Origin: Thermoanaerobaculales bacterium
Lineage (GTDB): Bacteria; Acidobacteriota; Thermoanaerobaculia; Thermoanaerobaculales; Sulfomarinibacteraceae
Reading direction: 5' to 3'
DNA length: 20,135 bases
Assembly: GCA_025456385.1 (NCBI GenBank)
Contig: JALOKS010000021.1
Coordinates: forward strand, 1 to 20,135
A model generated the notes under the pieces. That model was not told the origin of the DNA and ran no database searches. It was given only the letters and a program-made list of their open reading frames with translations. Positions 1 to 6,741 of the stretch are shown piece after piece (the first letter of the stretch is position 1; the number at the start of each line of letters is the position of its first letter). A program made the translations under genes and the position numbers.

Positions 1-1181
1 TTGGCGCGGTACAGGGCGGCGTCCGCGCTGCGCAGCAGCTCGACGCTGTCGAGGGCGTCGTCGGGGAAGCAGGCCACGCCGCCGCTGATCGTCACGCGCC
101 CGAGCGGCTGCGTCCGGCCGCCCTCGAACTCGAACTCCTCGATGCGCTTGCGCACCATGCTGGCGGCTGTCATCGCCTGGCCCTTGGTCCGGCCCGGCAT
201 GACGAGCAGGAACTCCTCGCCGCCGAAGCGGCCGAACACGTCGTCGCTGCGCACCGTGTCCTTGACCAGCTCGGCGAGCTTGGCGAGCAGGCGGTCGCCG
301 GCGACGTGGCCGTTGGTGTCGTTGTACACCTTGAAGTTGTCGAGGTCGAAGATGAACACCGAGGCCTTCCCGCTCTTCTTGCGGGCGTCGATGAGCGCCA
401 TCTGCAGGCGCTTGAGCAGAGCGCCCTTGTTGAAGATCCGGGTCAGCTTGTCGACCTCGGCCTCGACCTCCTTGCGACGGTAGGCCTCGACGTTCTTCCA
501 GGTCAGGGCGCCGATCCGGCCGAGCATCTCCAGCACCTCGCGCTCGGTGTCGTGGTGCCGCTCGGGCCGCGAGACCGCGAGCACGCCGAGGGTGTCATCC
601 CCGGCGACCATCGGCGCGACGATGTCCCAGGCCGGCTCGGCCGTGACCCGGGAGCGCTCGTAGCTCCACAGCTGGTCGTCGTCGAAGTCCTTGCGCACCA
701 TCACCTGCTGGCGCCTGGCGACGATCCCCACCTGGCCTTCCCCGAAGCGGAACTCCATGCCGTCGCGGAGCGTGCCGCGGGTGGAGTGGAGCGCCGCCAC
801 CGACAGGCGCGCGTTCTCCGGCGGCTCGCCGTCCGGGGCGTCCCGCTTGACCAGCACCGCGGCCACCTCCGGCTGGTAGATCTGCACGACGGCCTTGAGC
901 AGGACCCCTGGGATCAACCGCACCTGCCGCTCGGAGTGCAGCTCGCCGAGCATGGTCGAAAAGATCTGGAAGAACTCGCGCATGAAGGTGAGGTCCTGCT
1001 CGAGGCGCCGGAACCGGCGGGCCGAGGCGTCGCGGACGTCCTTCGCCTCCTCCTCGGCGGCGCGCCGCGCGGCGGAGCTGCGGCGCAGCACCATCGCCAG
1101 CGCCACCAACAGCAGGCACAACGGCGGCACCGCGATCACCGCCATCACCGCCAGGGAGGGCCACTGGGAGAGTTCGCTCAC
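1..1181 (-). CDS. Membrane-anchored GAF-GGDEF diguanylate cyclase (3' end beyond window)
   Basis: Predicted c-di-GMP synthase, making c-di-GMP from two GTP at the inner membrane. The 393 visible codons start at a GTG (1179-1181) preceded by GGAG eight bases upstream. Residues ~9-32 form one hydrophobic membrane segment, followed by a basic/acidic helical linker. Residues ~75-235 look like a GAF-type sensor domain, and ~240-393 are a GGDEF domain. The active-site signature is GGEEF (320-324), a functional variant. An RxxD inhibitory site (R311-D314) lies exactly five residues before it, implying product feedback inhibition. The DLDNFK and NDTNGHVAGD motifs (279-296) are intact, as is the start of the conserved C-terminal SADAALYRA stretch. 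Only the last few dozen residues should be missing past the left edge. The ligand of the GAF domain cannot be read from the sequence. It is separated by 132 bp from the upstream lipoprotein gene on the same strand and has its own possible -10 element. Confidence 0.9.
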   Translation of the reverse strand, partial: MSELSQWPSLAVMAVIAVPPLCLLLVALAMVLRRSSAARRAAEEEAKDVRDASARRFRRLEQDLTFMREFFQIFSTMLGELHSERQVRLIPGVLLKAVVQIYQPEVAAVLVKRDAPDGEPPENARLSVAALHSTRGTLRDGMEFRFGEGQVGIVARRQQVMVRKDFDDDQLWSYERSRVTAEPAWDIVAPMVAGDDTLGVLAVSRPERHHDTEREVLEMLGRIGALTWKNVEAYRRKEVEAEVDKLTRIFNKGALLKRLQMALIDARKKSGKASVFIFDLDNFKVYNDTNGHVAGDRLLAKLAELVKDTVRSDDVFGRFGGEEFLLVMPGRTKGQAMTAASMVRKRIEEFEFEGGRTQPLGRVTISGGVACFPDDALDSVELLRSADAALYRA

Positions 1182-1257
1182 GCTCGCGTCTCCAACTCAT
1201 CAACCCGCATCTGCTCGGGAGACATCATCCGCGACGGGCGGAACCTCGAACCCCACA

Positions 1258-1263
1258 ATTGTA
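1258..1263 (-). promoter_or_regulatory. Possible -10 element (TACAAT) for the diguanylate cyclase
   Basis: On the minus strand the 132-bp gap upstream of the GGDEF gene contains TACAAT, a 5/6 match to TATAAT, in an AT-rich island (with an ACAATTGT palindrome at 1255-1262) inside otherwise GC-rich sequence. It would give a leader of about 70 nt. No convincing -35 hexamer is present at the right spacing, so this is a weak call. Confidence 0.3.
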
Positions 1264-1313
1264 CACCGCTGCCGCGACCAGCCGGCTCGGCCGCGACAGC
1301 GGCCGCTCGCGCC

Positions 1314-2306
1314 TCAGGGGGAGGCCGCCGGAATGCGCAGCAGCAGGCTCCGTTCCGCTGCGGGCGGCGGCAGGTCGTCGTCGATGGTGCCGGTCACAGC
1401 GTTGTCCGAGACCAGCCACAGGGCGCCGTCCTCGGCGACCGCGATGCCCTCGACGTTGTTGCCCAGCCCGGCGGCGACAACGGACCGCAGGAGCTCGGTG
1501 AGGTCGAGCACCACGGTCGCCGCGCCGGTCAGGAGGTCGATCGTGATGACCTCGTAGCGCTCGCCGGGAAACTGGGTGCGCAGGGCCAGGAGGCGCCCGC
1601 GGTACCACTCGAGGCCCGTCAGCCGCCAGGCGCAGTCCGCGAGCTCGATCGTGAGCGGCGATCCCCGGAGCAGCAGCTCGTCGTCCCGCCGGCGCAGCCG
1701 GAACAGGGTCGAGACGCAGGTTCCGGGCCCGGCCTGGCTGCGCTCCAGCAGCAGCAGGACATCTCCGGAGGCCGGGTCGAGCTCGATACCCTCGAAACCC
1801 AGCTTGCCGCCGCGCACCGCCACCCCTCGCAGCTTCAGCGCCCGCAGGGGGACCGCACGGCGATCGCGGCCATCCAGGGCACGCTCGACGGTGGCGAGGC
1901 GGGTCTCGTACACCGCGGCGTGGGCCTCGTCGCAGACGAGCAACGCGCGAGAGCTGACTGCGATGCCCTCGAGCTCGGCGTGCCGTGGCACCGCCAGCCG
2001 CACTGTCCGCACCGCCGGTGCGGGTGCCTGCTCGACGATGAGCAGGCGCGCGTACTTCTCCGAGACCAGGTAGAGGTCAGTGCCCAACGCATCGAGACCC
2101 GAGGCCTCCAGGGCGCGATCCTGCGCGAAGAGGAAGTCGTCCGCCTCCCACACCACGACCTCCGCCCGGCCCGGGTCCCAGGCCGGGAGCGGCGCGAGGC
2201 TCGGGTCAGCGGCCGAGCGGCAGCCGAGCGCCGTCGCCACCAGCAGCATCGCGCTCCACGCCAGCCGAACCCTGCGGCGGGTGTGCCGACGGTCCTCAGC
2301 CGGCAC
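1314..2306 (-). CDS. Phytase/esterase-like beta-propeller lipoprotein
   Basis: This 330-residue predicted exported protein has a basic N-terminus (RRHTRRRVR), a hydrophobic stretch at ~15-28, and an ALGC cysteine at residue 29 that could be a somewhat atypical lipobox. The rest is rich in short beta strands with alternating hydrophobic residues. Near the C-terminus is the motif EGIAVAEDGALWLVSDN, typical of the 'esterase-like activity of phytase' or SdiA-regulated propeller families; an earlier related block reads LEGIAVSSRALLVCDEAH. The fold assignment is reasonable, but neither enzymatic activity nor substrate can be inferred. The GTG start at 2304-2306 is chosen because the next ATG (residue 20) would cut away the signal peptide. 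The first 11 bp overlap the 3' end of mtnA, so translation is probably coupled to it. A methionine-salvage role is not implied by the sequence. Confidence 0.7.
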   Translation of the reverse strand: MPAEDRRHTRRRVRLAWSAMLLVATALGCRSAADPSLAPLPAWDPGRAEVVVWEADDFLFAQDRALEASGLDALGTDLYLVSEKYARLLIVEQAPAPAVRTVRLAVPRHAELEGIAVSSRALLVCDEAHAAVYETRLATVERALDGRDRRAVPLRALKLRGVAVRGGKLGFEGIELDPASGDVLLLLERSQAGPGTCVSTLFRLRRRDDELLLRGSPLTIELADCAWRLTGLEWYRGRLLALRTQFPGERYEVITIDLLTGAATVVLDLTELLRSVVAAGLGNNVEGIAVAEDGALWLVSDNAVTGTIDDDLPPPAAERSLLLRIPAASP

Positions 2307-3411
2307 CTCTGGCCTCCAGGTCCGGAGCCTCCGGGAAGAGTCTTTGCAGCCCGTCCGTCGAGGCGGCGCAGACGCCGCGCTCCGTCACCAGCGCGGTCAC
2401 CAGCCGCGCCGGCGTGACGTCGAACGCGTCGTTGCGGGCCGTGCAGCCCGGAGGCGCGACCTCGACCTCCGTCAGCTCGCCTCGCCGGGTCCGGCCCCAC
2501 ACCCGGGTCAGCTCCTCGGCGGGCCGCTGCTCGATCGGAATCTCGGCCAGCCCGTCCGAGATCTCCCAGTCGATGGTGGTCGAGGGCAGGGCGACGTAGA
2601 AGGGCACCCCGTTGTCGCGCGCGGCAAGTGCCTTGAGGTAGGTGCCGATCTTGTTGGCCACGTCGCCCGCCGCCGTCGTGCGGTCGGTGCCCACCAGGCA
2701 GAGGTCGACGAGGCCCCTCTGCATGAGGTGACCGCCCGCGTTGTCGGCGACGAGAGTGTGCGGCACGCCGTGGGCGCCGAGCTCGAAGGCGGTCAGGGAG
2801 GCACCCTGGTTGCGCGGCCGGGTTTCGTCCACCCAGACGTGCACCGCGATGCCGCCGTCATGCGCGAGGTAAACCGGCGCCAGGGCGGTTCCCCAGTCGA
2901 CCGTCGCCAGCCAGCCGGCGTTGCAGTGGGTCAGAACGTTGACCGGTCCGCCGCCTTTCCGCGCAGCGGCCTCCCGCAGCAGCTCCAGCCCGTGCTCACC
3001 GATCCGACGGCAGAGGGCCACGTCGTCATCGCAGATCCGGGCGGCGGTCTCCCAGGCCACCGCCACGCGCTCCTCCGGCTTCAGGTCGGCAACCGCCGCG
3101 TCGACCCTGCGCAGCGCCCAGCGCAGGTTGACCGCCGTCGGGCGGGTGGCCGTGAGTCGAGCCACGGCGCGGCGCAGGCTCGCGTCCGAGGGATCCGCTG
3201 CGAGCGCCAGACAGACGCCGTAGGCCGCGGTTGCACCGATCAGCGGGGCCCCCCGGACCTGCATGGTGACGATCGCCCGCTCCACCTCGTCGAGGGAGAC
3301 CAGGCGCGCGATCTCGAATCGGTGTGGGAGCACGGTCTGGTCGATGACGTCGACCGCCACGCCGTCCGCAGCCGGTCGGATGCTCCGGTACCAGGTGCCG
3401 TTGACCCGCAC
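2296..3411 (-). CDS. mtnA: S-methyl-5-thioribose-1-phosphate isomerase
   Basis: Methionine salvage enzyme of the eIF2B-alpha-like family. It converts 5-methylthioribose-1-phosphate to 5-methylthioribulose-1-phosphate in the cytoplasm. Family signatures run the full length: RGAPLIGATAAYG (53-65), THCNAG with the catalytic Cys163, VDETRPRNQGASLTAFEL (194-211), and GTDRTTAAGDVANKIGTY (241-258) with the catalytic Asp243. The ending contains NDAFDVTPARLVTAL, close to the usual NPAFDVTP. The product is 371 residues, normal for MtnA, when translation begins at the GTG at 3409-3411, where VNGTWYRSI aligns with typical N-termini. An in-frame ATG at 3439-3441 with GGAG four bases upstream would add ten residues and cannot be excluded. 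It overlaps the downstream lipoprotein gene by 11 bp and is divergent from the selenoprotein gene. No other methionine-salvage gene is in the window. Confidence 0.95.
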   Translation of the reverse strand: MRVNGTWYRSIRPAADGVAVDVIDQTVLPHRFEIARLVSLDEVERAIVTMQVRGAPLIGATAAYGVCLALAADPSDASLRRAVARLTATRPTAVNLRWALRRVDAAVADLKPEERVAVAWETAARICDDDVALCRRIGEHGLELLREAAARKGGGPVNVLTHCNAGWLATVDWGTALAPVYLAHDGGIAVHVWVDETRPRNQGASLTAFELGAHGVPHTLVADNAGGHLMQRGLVDLCLVGTDRTTAAGDVANKIGTYLKALAARDNGVPFYVALPSTTIDWEISDGLAEIPIEQRPAEELTRVWGRTRRGELTEVEVAPPGCTARNDAFDVTPARLVTALVTERGVCAASTDGLQRLFPEAPDLEARGAG

Positions 3412-3434
3412 GCCTGGAAGTGTAGCCCGGACCG

Positions 3435-3462
3435 GGGACATCCCGCTCCGACCGCGTATACT
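3435..3462 (+). promoter_or_regulatory. Candidate sigma-70-type promoter of the selenoprotein gene
   Basis: GGGACA (3435-3440, 4/6 match to TTGACA), a 16-bp spacer and TATACT (3457-3462, 5/6 match to TATAAT). Transcription would begin near 3469, leaving a leader of ~43 nt with a good ribosome site GGGGAGG (3501-3507) before the ATG at 3512. The minus strand carries an overlapping TATACG that could serve mtnA, so the 100-bp gap may hold back-to-back promoters. Confidence 0.4.
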
Positions 3463-3511
3463 GCACGGGCGCGCAAGGGAGCAACATTCACGCGCGCAAC
3501 GGGGAGGACGC

Positions 3512-4846
3512 ATGGTGCGACAGGCGTCGGTTCTCGCACTCACGGTACTCGTCGGGTTGACACTGGGTTGCTCGGGAACGGAGCAGGCGGAGAGCGATCC
3601 GGCAGCGGCCGCGTACGAGGCTTTCAAGACCGCGTGGGACGAAGCCGCGACCGCTGAGGCCAAGGCGGCCCTGGCAGCGGACCATCTCGCCCGCTTCCCG
3701 GACACCGACCACTCCGGCTCGATGGCGTGGCGGATCGCCTACTACCGGGGCGACGAGCTCGGCGACCCGGCGGGCGCGTGGGCGGCGATCGAGACGGCGC
3801 TGCCCCGGATCACGGACCCCGAGCAGCGCTTCGAGGCCAGCATGGCGGCCTTCAGCCTCGCAGACTCGGTCGAGGTGCCGCTCGACATCGCGGAGGTGGC
3901 GGACGCTCTCGCGGCGGTCCGCCCGCTGAGCTTCGACGAGCACGGCGAGGTCGCCGACGCTGCGCTCGAGCTCGCGCAGTGGGCAGTGGCCGAGCAGCAC
4001 GCCGGTGCGGCTCTCGAGCTCGCCACGCCCGAGCAGGTCAAGGCCGACTACCCGGAGCGCGAGTTCAGCGAGGCGCAGCTCCTCGCCCGCTCGCAGCACC
4101 GGCGAGCGTCATCGCTCGCCGCACGCGGCTGGGCCCTGTTCAACATCGGCGAACGGGATGCGGCGTTCCAAGGCTTCGAGGAGGCGGCGGCGGCCGGCAG
4201 CGTCGGCTACCTCGGCGTGCCCAACACCCCGCTGTACCGCTACTGGGGCCGGGCGGCACTGAGCGAGGGCGACCTCGAGAAGGCCATCGAGCTGCTGGGC
4301 GCCGAGGCCATCTTCGGCGAGGACCGGGCGGCCGCCGAGCCCTACCTGCGCGAGGCGTTTGCCGCCAAGGGCGCTGGCTCGGAGAGCTACGAGGAGTTCC
4401 TGTGGGCGACCCGCAACAGGCTCGCCAAACCGGCCGACGACTTCGAGCTCCCGGACTACGAAGGCCGCCCGCACCGCCTCTCCGACCGCACCGGCGCGGT
4501 AACCCTGCTCGCCTTCTGGTTCCCCACGTGAGGCGGCTGTCGCGTGGAGTTGCCACGCCTGCAGCCCCTCTTCGAAAAGTACCGGGACCAGGGCCTCGAG
4601 ATCATCGCCGTTGAAGGCAAGCGCGACACCGAGCGGGCACGGACGTTCATCGCCGAGCACGGTCTGAGCTACACCATGCTCGAGAACGGAGAGGGCGAGG
4701 CGGAGGTGGCGAGCAACCTGTACAAGGTCCGCGCCTACCCCTCGTCCTTCCTCATCGACCGCCAGGGCCGAGTCATGTACTTCCACCTCGGCTTCGAGGA
4801 GGGCGACGAGAAGCGGCTCGAGGAGGAGATCCTGAGCCTGCTCTGA
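3512..4846 (+). CDS. Predicted selenoprotein: TlpA/redoxin-like lipoprotein with UxxC active site (TGA at 4529-4531 read as Sec)
   Basis: Predicted extracytoplasmic thiol-disulfide (selenol) oxidoreductase of 444 residues. The ATG follows GGGGAGG. Residues 1-20 form a lipoprotein signal peptide ending LTLGC, with Cys20 the likely lipid site. Residues ~30-300 are Ala/Glu-rich helices resembling TPR-like repeats (for example ARGWALFNIGERDAAFQGFE and YWGRAALSEGDLEKAIELL). Residues ~306-444 are a TlpA/AhpC-TSA-like thioredoxin domain: PADDFELPDYEG, then LLAFWFPT-U340-GG-C343-RVELPRL, and the cis-proline motif RAYPSSFLID (Pro410). The TGA sits exactly where the first cysteine of the CxxC motif is expected. 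The frame stays open and homologous for 104 more codons to TGA 4844-4846, and a SECIS-like hairpin follows it directly. The alternative is a Cys-to-stop nonsense mutation. A GTG at 4544 mimics a start for the 3' part but lies inside the active site and has no ribosome site. No selA/B/C/D gene is in the window. Confidence 0.85.
4529..4566 (+). promoter_or_regulatory. Bacterial SECIS-like hairpin directly after the UGA
   Basis: Starting four bases after the TGA, GGCTGT (4535-4540) pairs with GCAGCC (4561-4566; one G-U pair). After a small internal loop (C4541 / C4559-T4560), GCGTGG (4542-4547) pairs perfectly with CCACGC (4553-4558). The 5-nt apical loop is AGTTG, with G4549 followed by U, 17 nt after the TGA. 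This matches known bacterial SECIS rules: a hairpin within the coding region just 3' of UGA, a short apical loop, and a G among its first two bases followed by U, for SelB binding. Energetics were not computed. Confidence 0.75.
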
Positions 4847-4850
4847 AGGA

Positions 4851-4878
4851 TTTCGAACTTCGGATTTCGAATTTCGGA
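4851..4878 (+). repeat. Four tandem degenerate heptamers (TTTCGRA) after the selenoprotein stop codon
   Basis: Four contiguous 7-bp units: TTTCGAA, CTTCGGA, TTTCGAA, TTTCGGA. They begin four bases after the stop codon and end just before the terminator stem. The same heptamer occurs at 5732-5766 and as a remnant at 15415-15429. The AT-rich composition contrasts with the surrounding GC-rich DNA. Confidence 0.8.
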
Positions 4879-4879
4879 T

Positions 4880-4911
4880 GAGCCCCCACCCGCCCTGGTG
4901 GGGGCTCTTTG
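4880..4911 (+). terminator. Rho-independent terminator of the selenoprotein gene
   Basis: GAGCCCCCACC (4880-4890) pairs perfectly with GGTGGGGGCTC (4897-4907) around a CGCCCT loop, followed by TTTGTTG. The stem is 11 bp and almost all G-C. It lies 34 bp after the selenoprotein stop, and the fact that it follows the downstream TGA (4846), not the first TGA (4531), supports a single continuous gene. Confidence 0.85.
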
Positions 4912-5001
4912 TTGGGTGCACTGGCATCCTGGCGCTGTGGCGGCGCCATTCGAGAGTTGAACGTTCACCCTTGCAGCGTTTCCTCGGCAAGGTTTCGCCG
5001 T

Positions 5002-5007
5002 CATAAT
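5002..5007 (+). promoter_or_regulatory. -10 element CATAAT placed for a leaderless arfB mRNA
   Basis: CATAAT (5/6 match) ends six bases before the arfB ATG (5014), so transcription would start at or next to the initiation codon. The intervening GAGGGC is too close to the ATG to be a normal Shine-Dalgarno site. The same spacing occurs for the adenosyltransferase gene at 12232. Only a poor -35 (TTTCCT, 4979-4984) is visible. Confidence 0.4.
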
Positions 5008-5013
5008 GAGGGC

Positions 5014-5436
5014 ATGCCGAGGATCAACGACGAGCTGGTGATCGACGACGGCGAGCTCCGCTTCGAGTTCGCGCGGAGCTCGGGTCCGGGCGGCCAGAAC
5101 GTCAACAAGGTGGAGACCAAGGTACGCCTGCTCTTCGACCTCGCCGCCAGCCCCTCCCTGTCGCCGGCGCAGCGCGAGCGCGTCGCAGAGCGCCTCGGCT
5201 CTCGGATCGGGCGCGACGGCGTGCTGCGGGTCACGTCGCAGCGCCACCGCAGCCGGGAGGCCAACCGGCGCGCGGCCGTCGAGCGCTTCGCGTCGCTGCT
5301 CGCGGAGGCCCTGACGGAGGCCGCGCCGAGAGTACCGACCCGGGTGTCCAGGGCGAAGAAACTGCGGCGGCTCGAGGCGAAGCGTCAGCTGTCGCGCAAG
5401 AAGGCCATGCGGACCCCACCGGACGAGGAGAGCTGA
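5014..5436 (+). CDS. arfB: Alternative ribosome-rescue factor ArfB (peptidyl-tRNA hydrolase, YaeJ family)
   Basis: This 140-residue stop-codon-independent release factor hydrolyses peptidyl-tRNA on ribosomes stalled at mRNA 3' ends. The catalytic GGQ is in ARSSGPGGQNVNKVETKVRL (residues ~20-39), the hallmark of the RF-1 catalytic domain. The protein has no codon-recognition domains and ends with a strongly basic tail (RVSRAKKLRRLEAKRQLSRKKAMR region) that in ArfB inserts into the empty mRNA entry channel. Length and architecture are normal for the family. The ATG at 5014 is chosen because PRINDELVIDDGELRFEF matches typical N-termini. It stands alone between the terminator at 4911 and the convergent glutaredoxin-like gene 26 bp away, and probably has its own promoter. 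Confidence 0.93.
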   Translation: MPRINDELVIDDGELRFEFARSSGPGGQNVNKVETKVRLLFDLAASPSLSPAQRERVAERLGSRIGRDGVLRVTSQRHRSREANRRAAVERFASLLAEALTEAAPRVPTRVSRAKKLRRLEAKRQLSRKKAMRTPPDEES

Positions 5437-5462
5437 ACCTCCTCCGGAAGCGCGGAGCGGGT

Positions 5463-5720
5463 CTACTCCAGGCCGAGCTCGGCGAAGGTCGAGGAGCCGC
5501 CGCGGAAGCCGATCGAGACGCGCTCGTGGTCGACCACCACCGGCAGCCGGTGCTCCCAGCTCACATCGCGCAGTCGTCGCATGTCGCCCGGTGAGCGGCT
5601 GAGGTTGAGCTCCCGGTAGCGCACCCCGCGCCGGTCGAGGTCCGCCAGCAGCGCCGCTGAGTGGGGGCAGCCGTCGGCGGTGAAGACGAGCAGCGTGTCG
5701 AGGCGGGGCACTACTGACAT
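5463..5720 (-). CDS. Small glutaredoxin-like protein with monothiol CPHS site
   Basis: An 85-residue protein with the beta-alpha-beta start of the glutaredoxin fold: LDTLLVFTADGCPHSAALLADLDRRGVRYRELNL. The active-site position reads C18-P-H-S21, so only the N-terminal cysteine is present, as in monothiol-type glutaredoxins. The cis-proline segment follows as HRLPVVVDHERVSIGFRGGSS (Pro60). Predicted role: thiol exchange or deglutathionylation in the cytoplasm; no iron-sulfur ligand signature of CGFS glutaredoxins is visible. It starts at an ATG without a clear ribosome site, 49 bp after era on the same strand with a heptamer repeat between them. Distant co-transcription with the era operon is possible. 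Exact partners are unknown. Confidence 0.75.
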   Translation of the reverse strand: MSVVPRLDTLLVFTADGCPHSAALLADLDRRGVRYRELNLSRSPGDMRRLRDVSWEHRLPVVVDHERVSIGFRGGSSTFAELGLE

Positions 5721-5729
5721 CCACGCAAC

Positions 5730-5769
5730 GATTTCGAATTTCGAATTTCGAATTTCGAATTTCGAAATC
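5730..5769. repeat. Five perfect tandem heptamers TTTCGAA between era and the glutaredoxin-like gene
   Basis: Five contiguous identical 7-bp units fill 5732-5766, flanked by GA and ATC so that the array begins GATTTCGAA and ends TTCGAAATC, giving inverted-repeat ends. Each unit contains the palindrome TTCGAA. The array directly abuts the era stop codon (5770-5772). The unit matches the degenerate array at 4851-4878. Confidence 0.9.
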
Positions 5770-6714
5770 TCACTCTCCGTCCTCCGGGGGCTCCTCAAGG
5801 TACTCGCTGAAGTCCGCCCCGCCCGGCTCCATCGCCGCCAGGACCCGCGGGTCGTCCCGCCACCGCGGGTGTGCCTTGACGCGGAGCCCGAGGTAGATCC
5901 TGGCGCCGAAGAGGCGCTCGAGCTCCTCCCGCGCGGCCTGACCGATCGCGCGCACCATGCTGCCGCCACGACCGACGACGATGCCCTTCTGGCTCGCGCG
6001 CTCGACGAAGATGGTCGCCTCCAGGCGCAGGAGGTTCTCGCCCTCGTCGAAGACGTCGACGACGACTCCCGTCGTGTAGGGCAGCTCGCCGTGGGTGCGC
6101 TCGAGAAGCTTCTCGCGGATGACCTCGGCGACGAAGAAGCGCTCGGTCTGGGTCGAGCTGAGCTCCGGCGGGTACAGACCCGGCCCCGGAGGCAGACGGC
6201 GGAAGAGCTCGTCGAGCAGGGCTTCAAGACCATCGTGCTCGCGGGCCGAGATCGGCACCACAGTCGCGCCTGGGCGCCGTTCCTGATAGCCGGCGATCAG
6301 GGGCAGCAGGTCGCTCTTGCTCCGGACGAGGTCGATCTTGGTCAGCACTCCGACCACCTCGGACCGCGCCTCGCCGAGCAGCTCGAAGAGGTACGCCTCG
6401 CCGCCACCCCAGGGCGCCGCCGCATCGACGAGGTGGAGCACGATGTCGACCTCCTCGAGGGCGGACCGCACCTCCTGCATCATGCGGGCGTTCATCTTGT
6501 GCAGGGGCCTGTGGACGCCCGGCAGGTCGAAGAACACCGCCTGGCCCCGCTCCTCCGTGAGAATGCCGACGATCCGATTGCGGGTGGTCTGCGGCTTGTC
6601 GGAGACGATGGCGAGCTTGTCACCGACCAGCGCGTTCAGCAGGGTGCTCTTGCCGGCGTTGGGCCGACCCACGAGGGCCACCGTGCCGGAGCGAGGGTCG
6701 ATCCGCTCTGCCAT
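5770..6714 (-). CDS. era: GTPase Era
   Basis: Ribosome-associated GTPase needed for 30S maturation, binding the 3' end of 16S rRNA. The 314 residues show G1 GRPNAGKST (16-24), G2 region SDKPQTTRNRIVGI (38-51), G3 DLPG (63-66), G4 TKID (125-128), G5 SAR (156-158) and a C-terminal KH domain with GRGGSMVRAIGQAAREELE (248-266). Length is normal, with a slightly longer acidic tail. The ATG has GGGAG nine bases upstream. It is the last gene of the operon running from 12232 and begins 27 bp after the CorC-like gene. The neighbouring ybeY, also a ribosome-maturation gene, is a conserved companion of era in many phyla. Confidence 0.97.
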   Translation of the reverse strand: MAERIDPRSGTVALVGRPNAGKSTLLNALVGDKLAIVSDKPQTTRNRIVGILTEERGQAVFFDLPGVHRPLHKMNARMMQEVRSALEEVDIVLHLVDAAAPWGGGEAYLFELLGEARSEVVGVLTKIDLVRSKSDLLPLIAGYQERRPGATVVPISAREHDGLEALLDELFRRLPPGPGLYPPELSSTQTERFFVAEVIREKLLERTHGELPYTTGVVVDVFDEGENLLRLEATIFVERASQKGIVVGRGGSMVRAIGQAAREELERLFGARIYLGLRVKAHPRWRDDPRVLAAMEPGGADFSEYLEEPPEDGE

Positions 6715-6741
6715 GTTCTATCGCTCCCGGGTCCGCAGACG

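Noticed and set aside
1182..1313. c-di-GMP riboswitch in the leader of the diguanylate cyclase gene
   Set aside because: The leader is only about 70 nt if the -10 call is right, and I see no GEMM-type conserved core; nothing beyond a possible -10 is supported.
306..2417. 703-residue plus-strand ORF across the cyclase and lipoprotein genes
   Set aside because: It is a high-GC antisense shadow: low-complexity His/Arg/Ala/Asp-rich sequence with no domain, opposite two genes with clear family motifs.
4544..4846. A separate 100-residue redoxin gene starting at GTG 4544
   Set aside because: The GTG is codon 345 of the upstream frame, right after the active-site Cys, inside the hairpin and without a ribosome site. 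The result would be a thioredoxin fold lacking its first strand and half its active site.
5730..5769. Heptamer array as a CRISPR array or transcription terminator
   Set aside because: The units are 7 bp with no spacers, so not CRISPR. The inverted symmetry is AT-rich and lacks a stable stem plus T-run, so it is not a rho-independent terminator.
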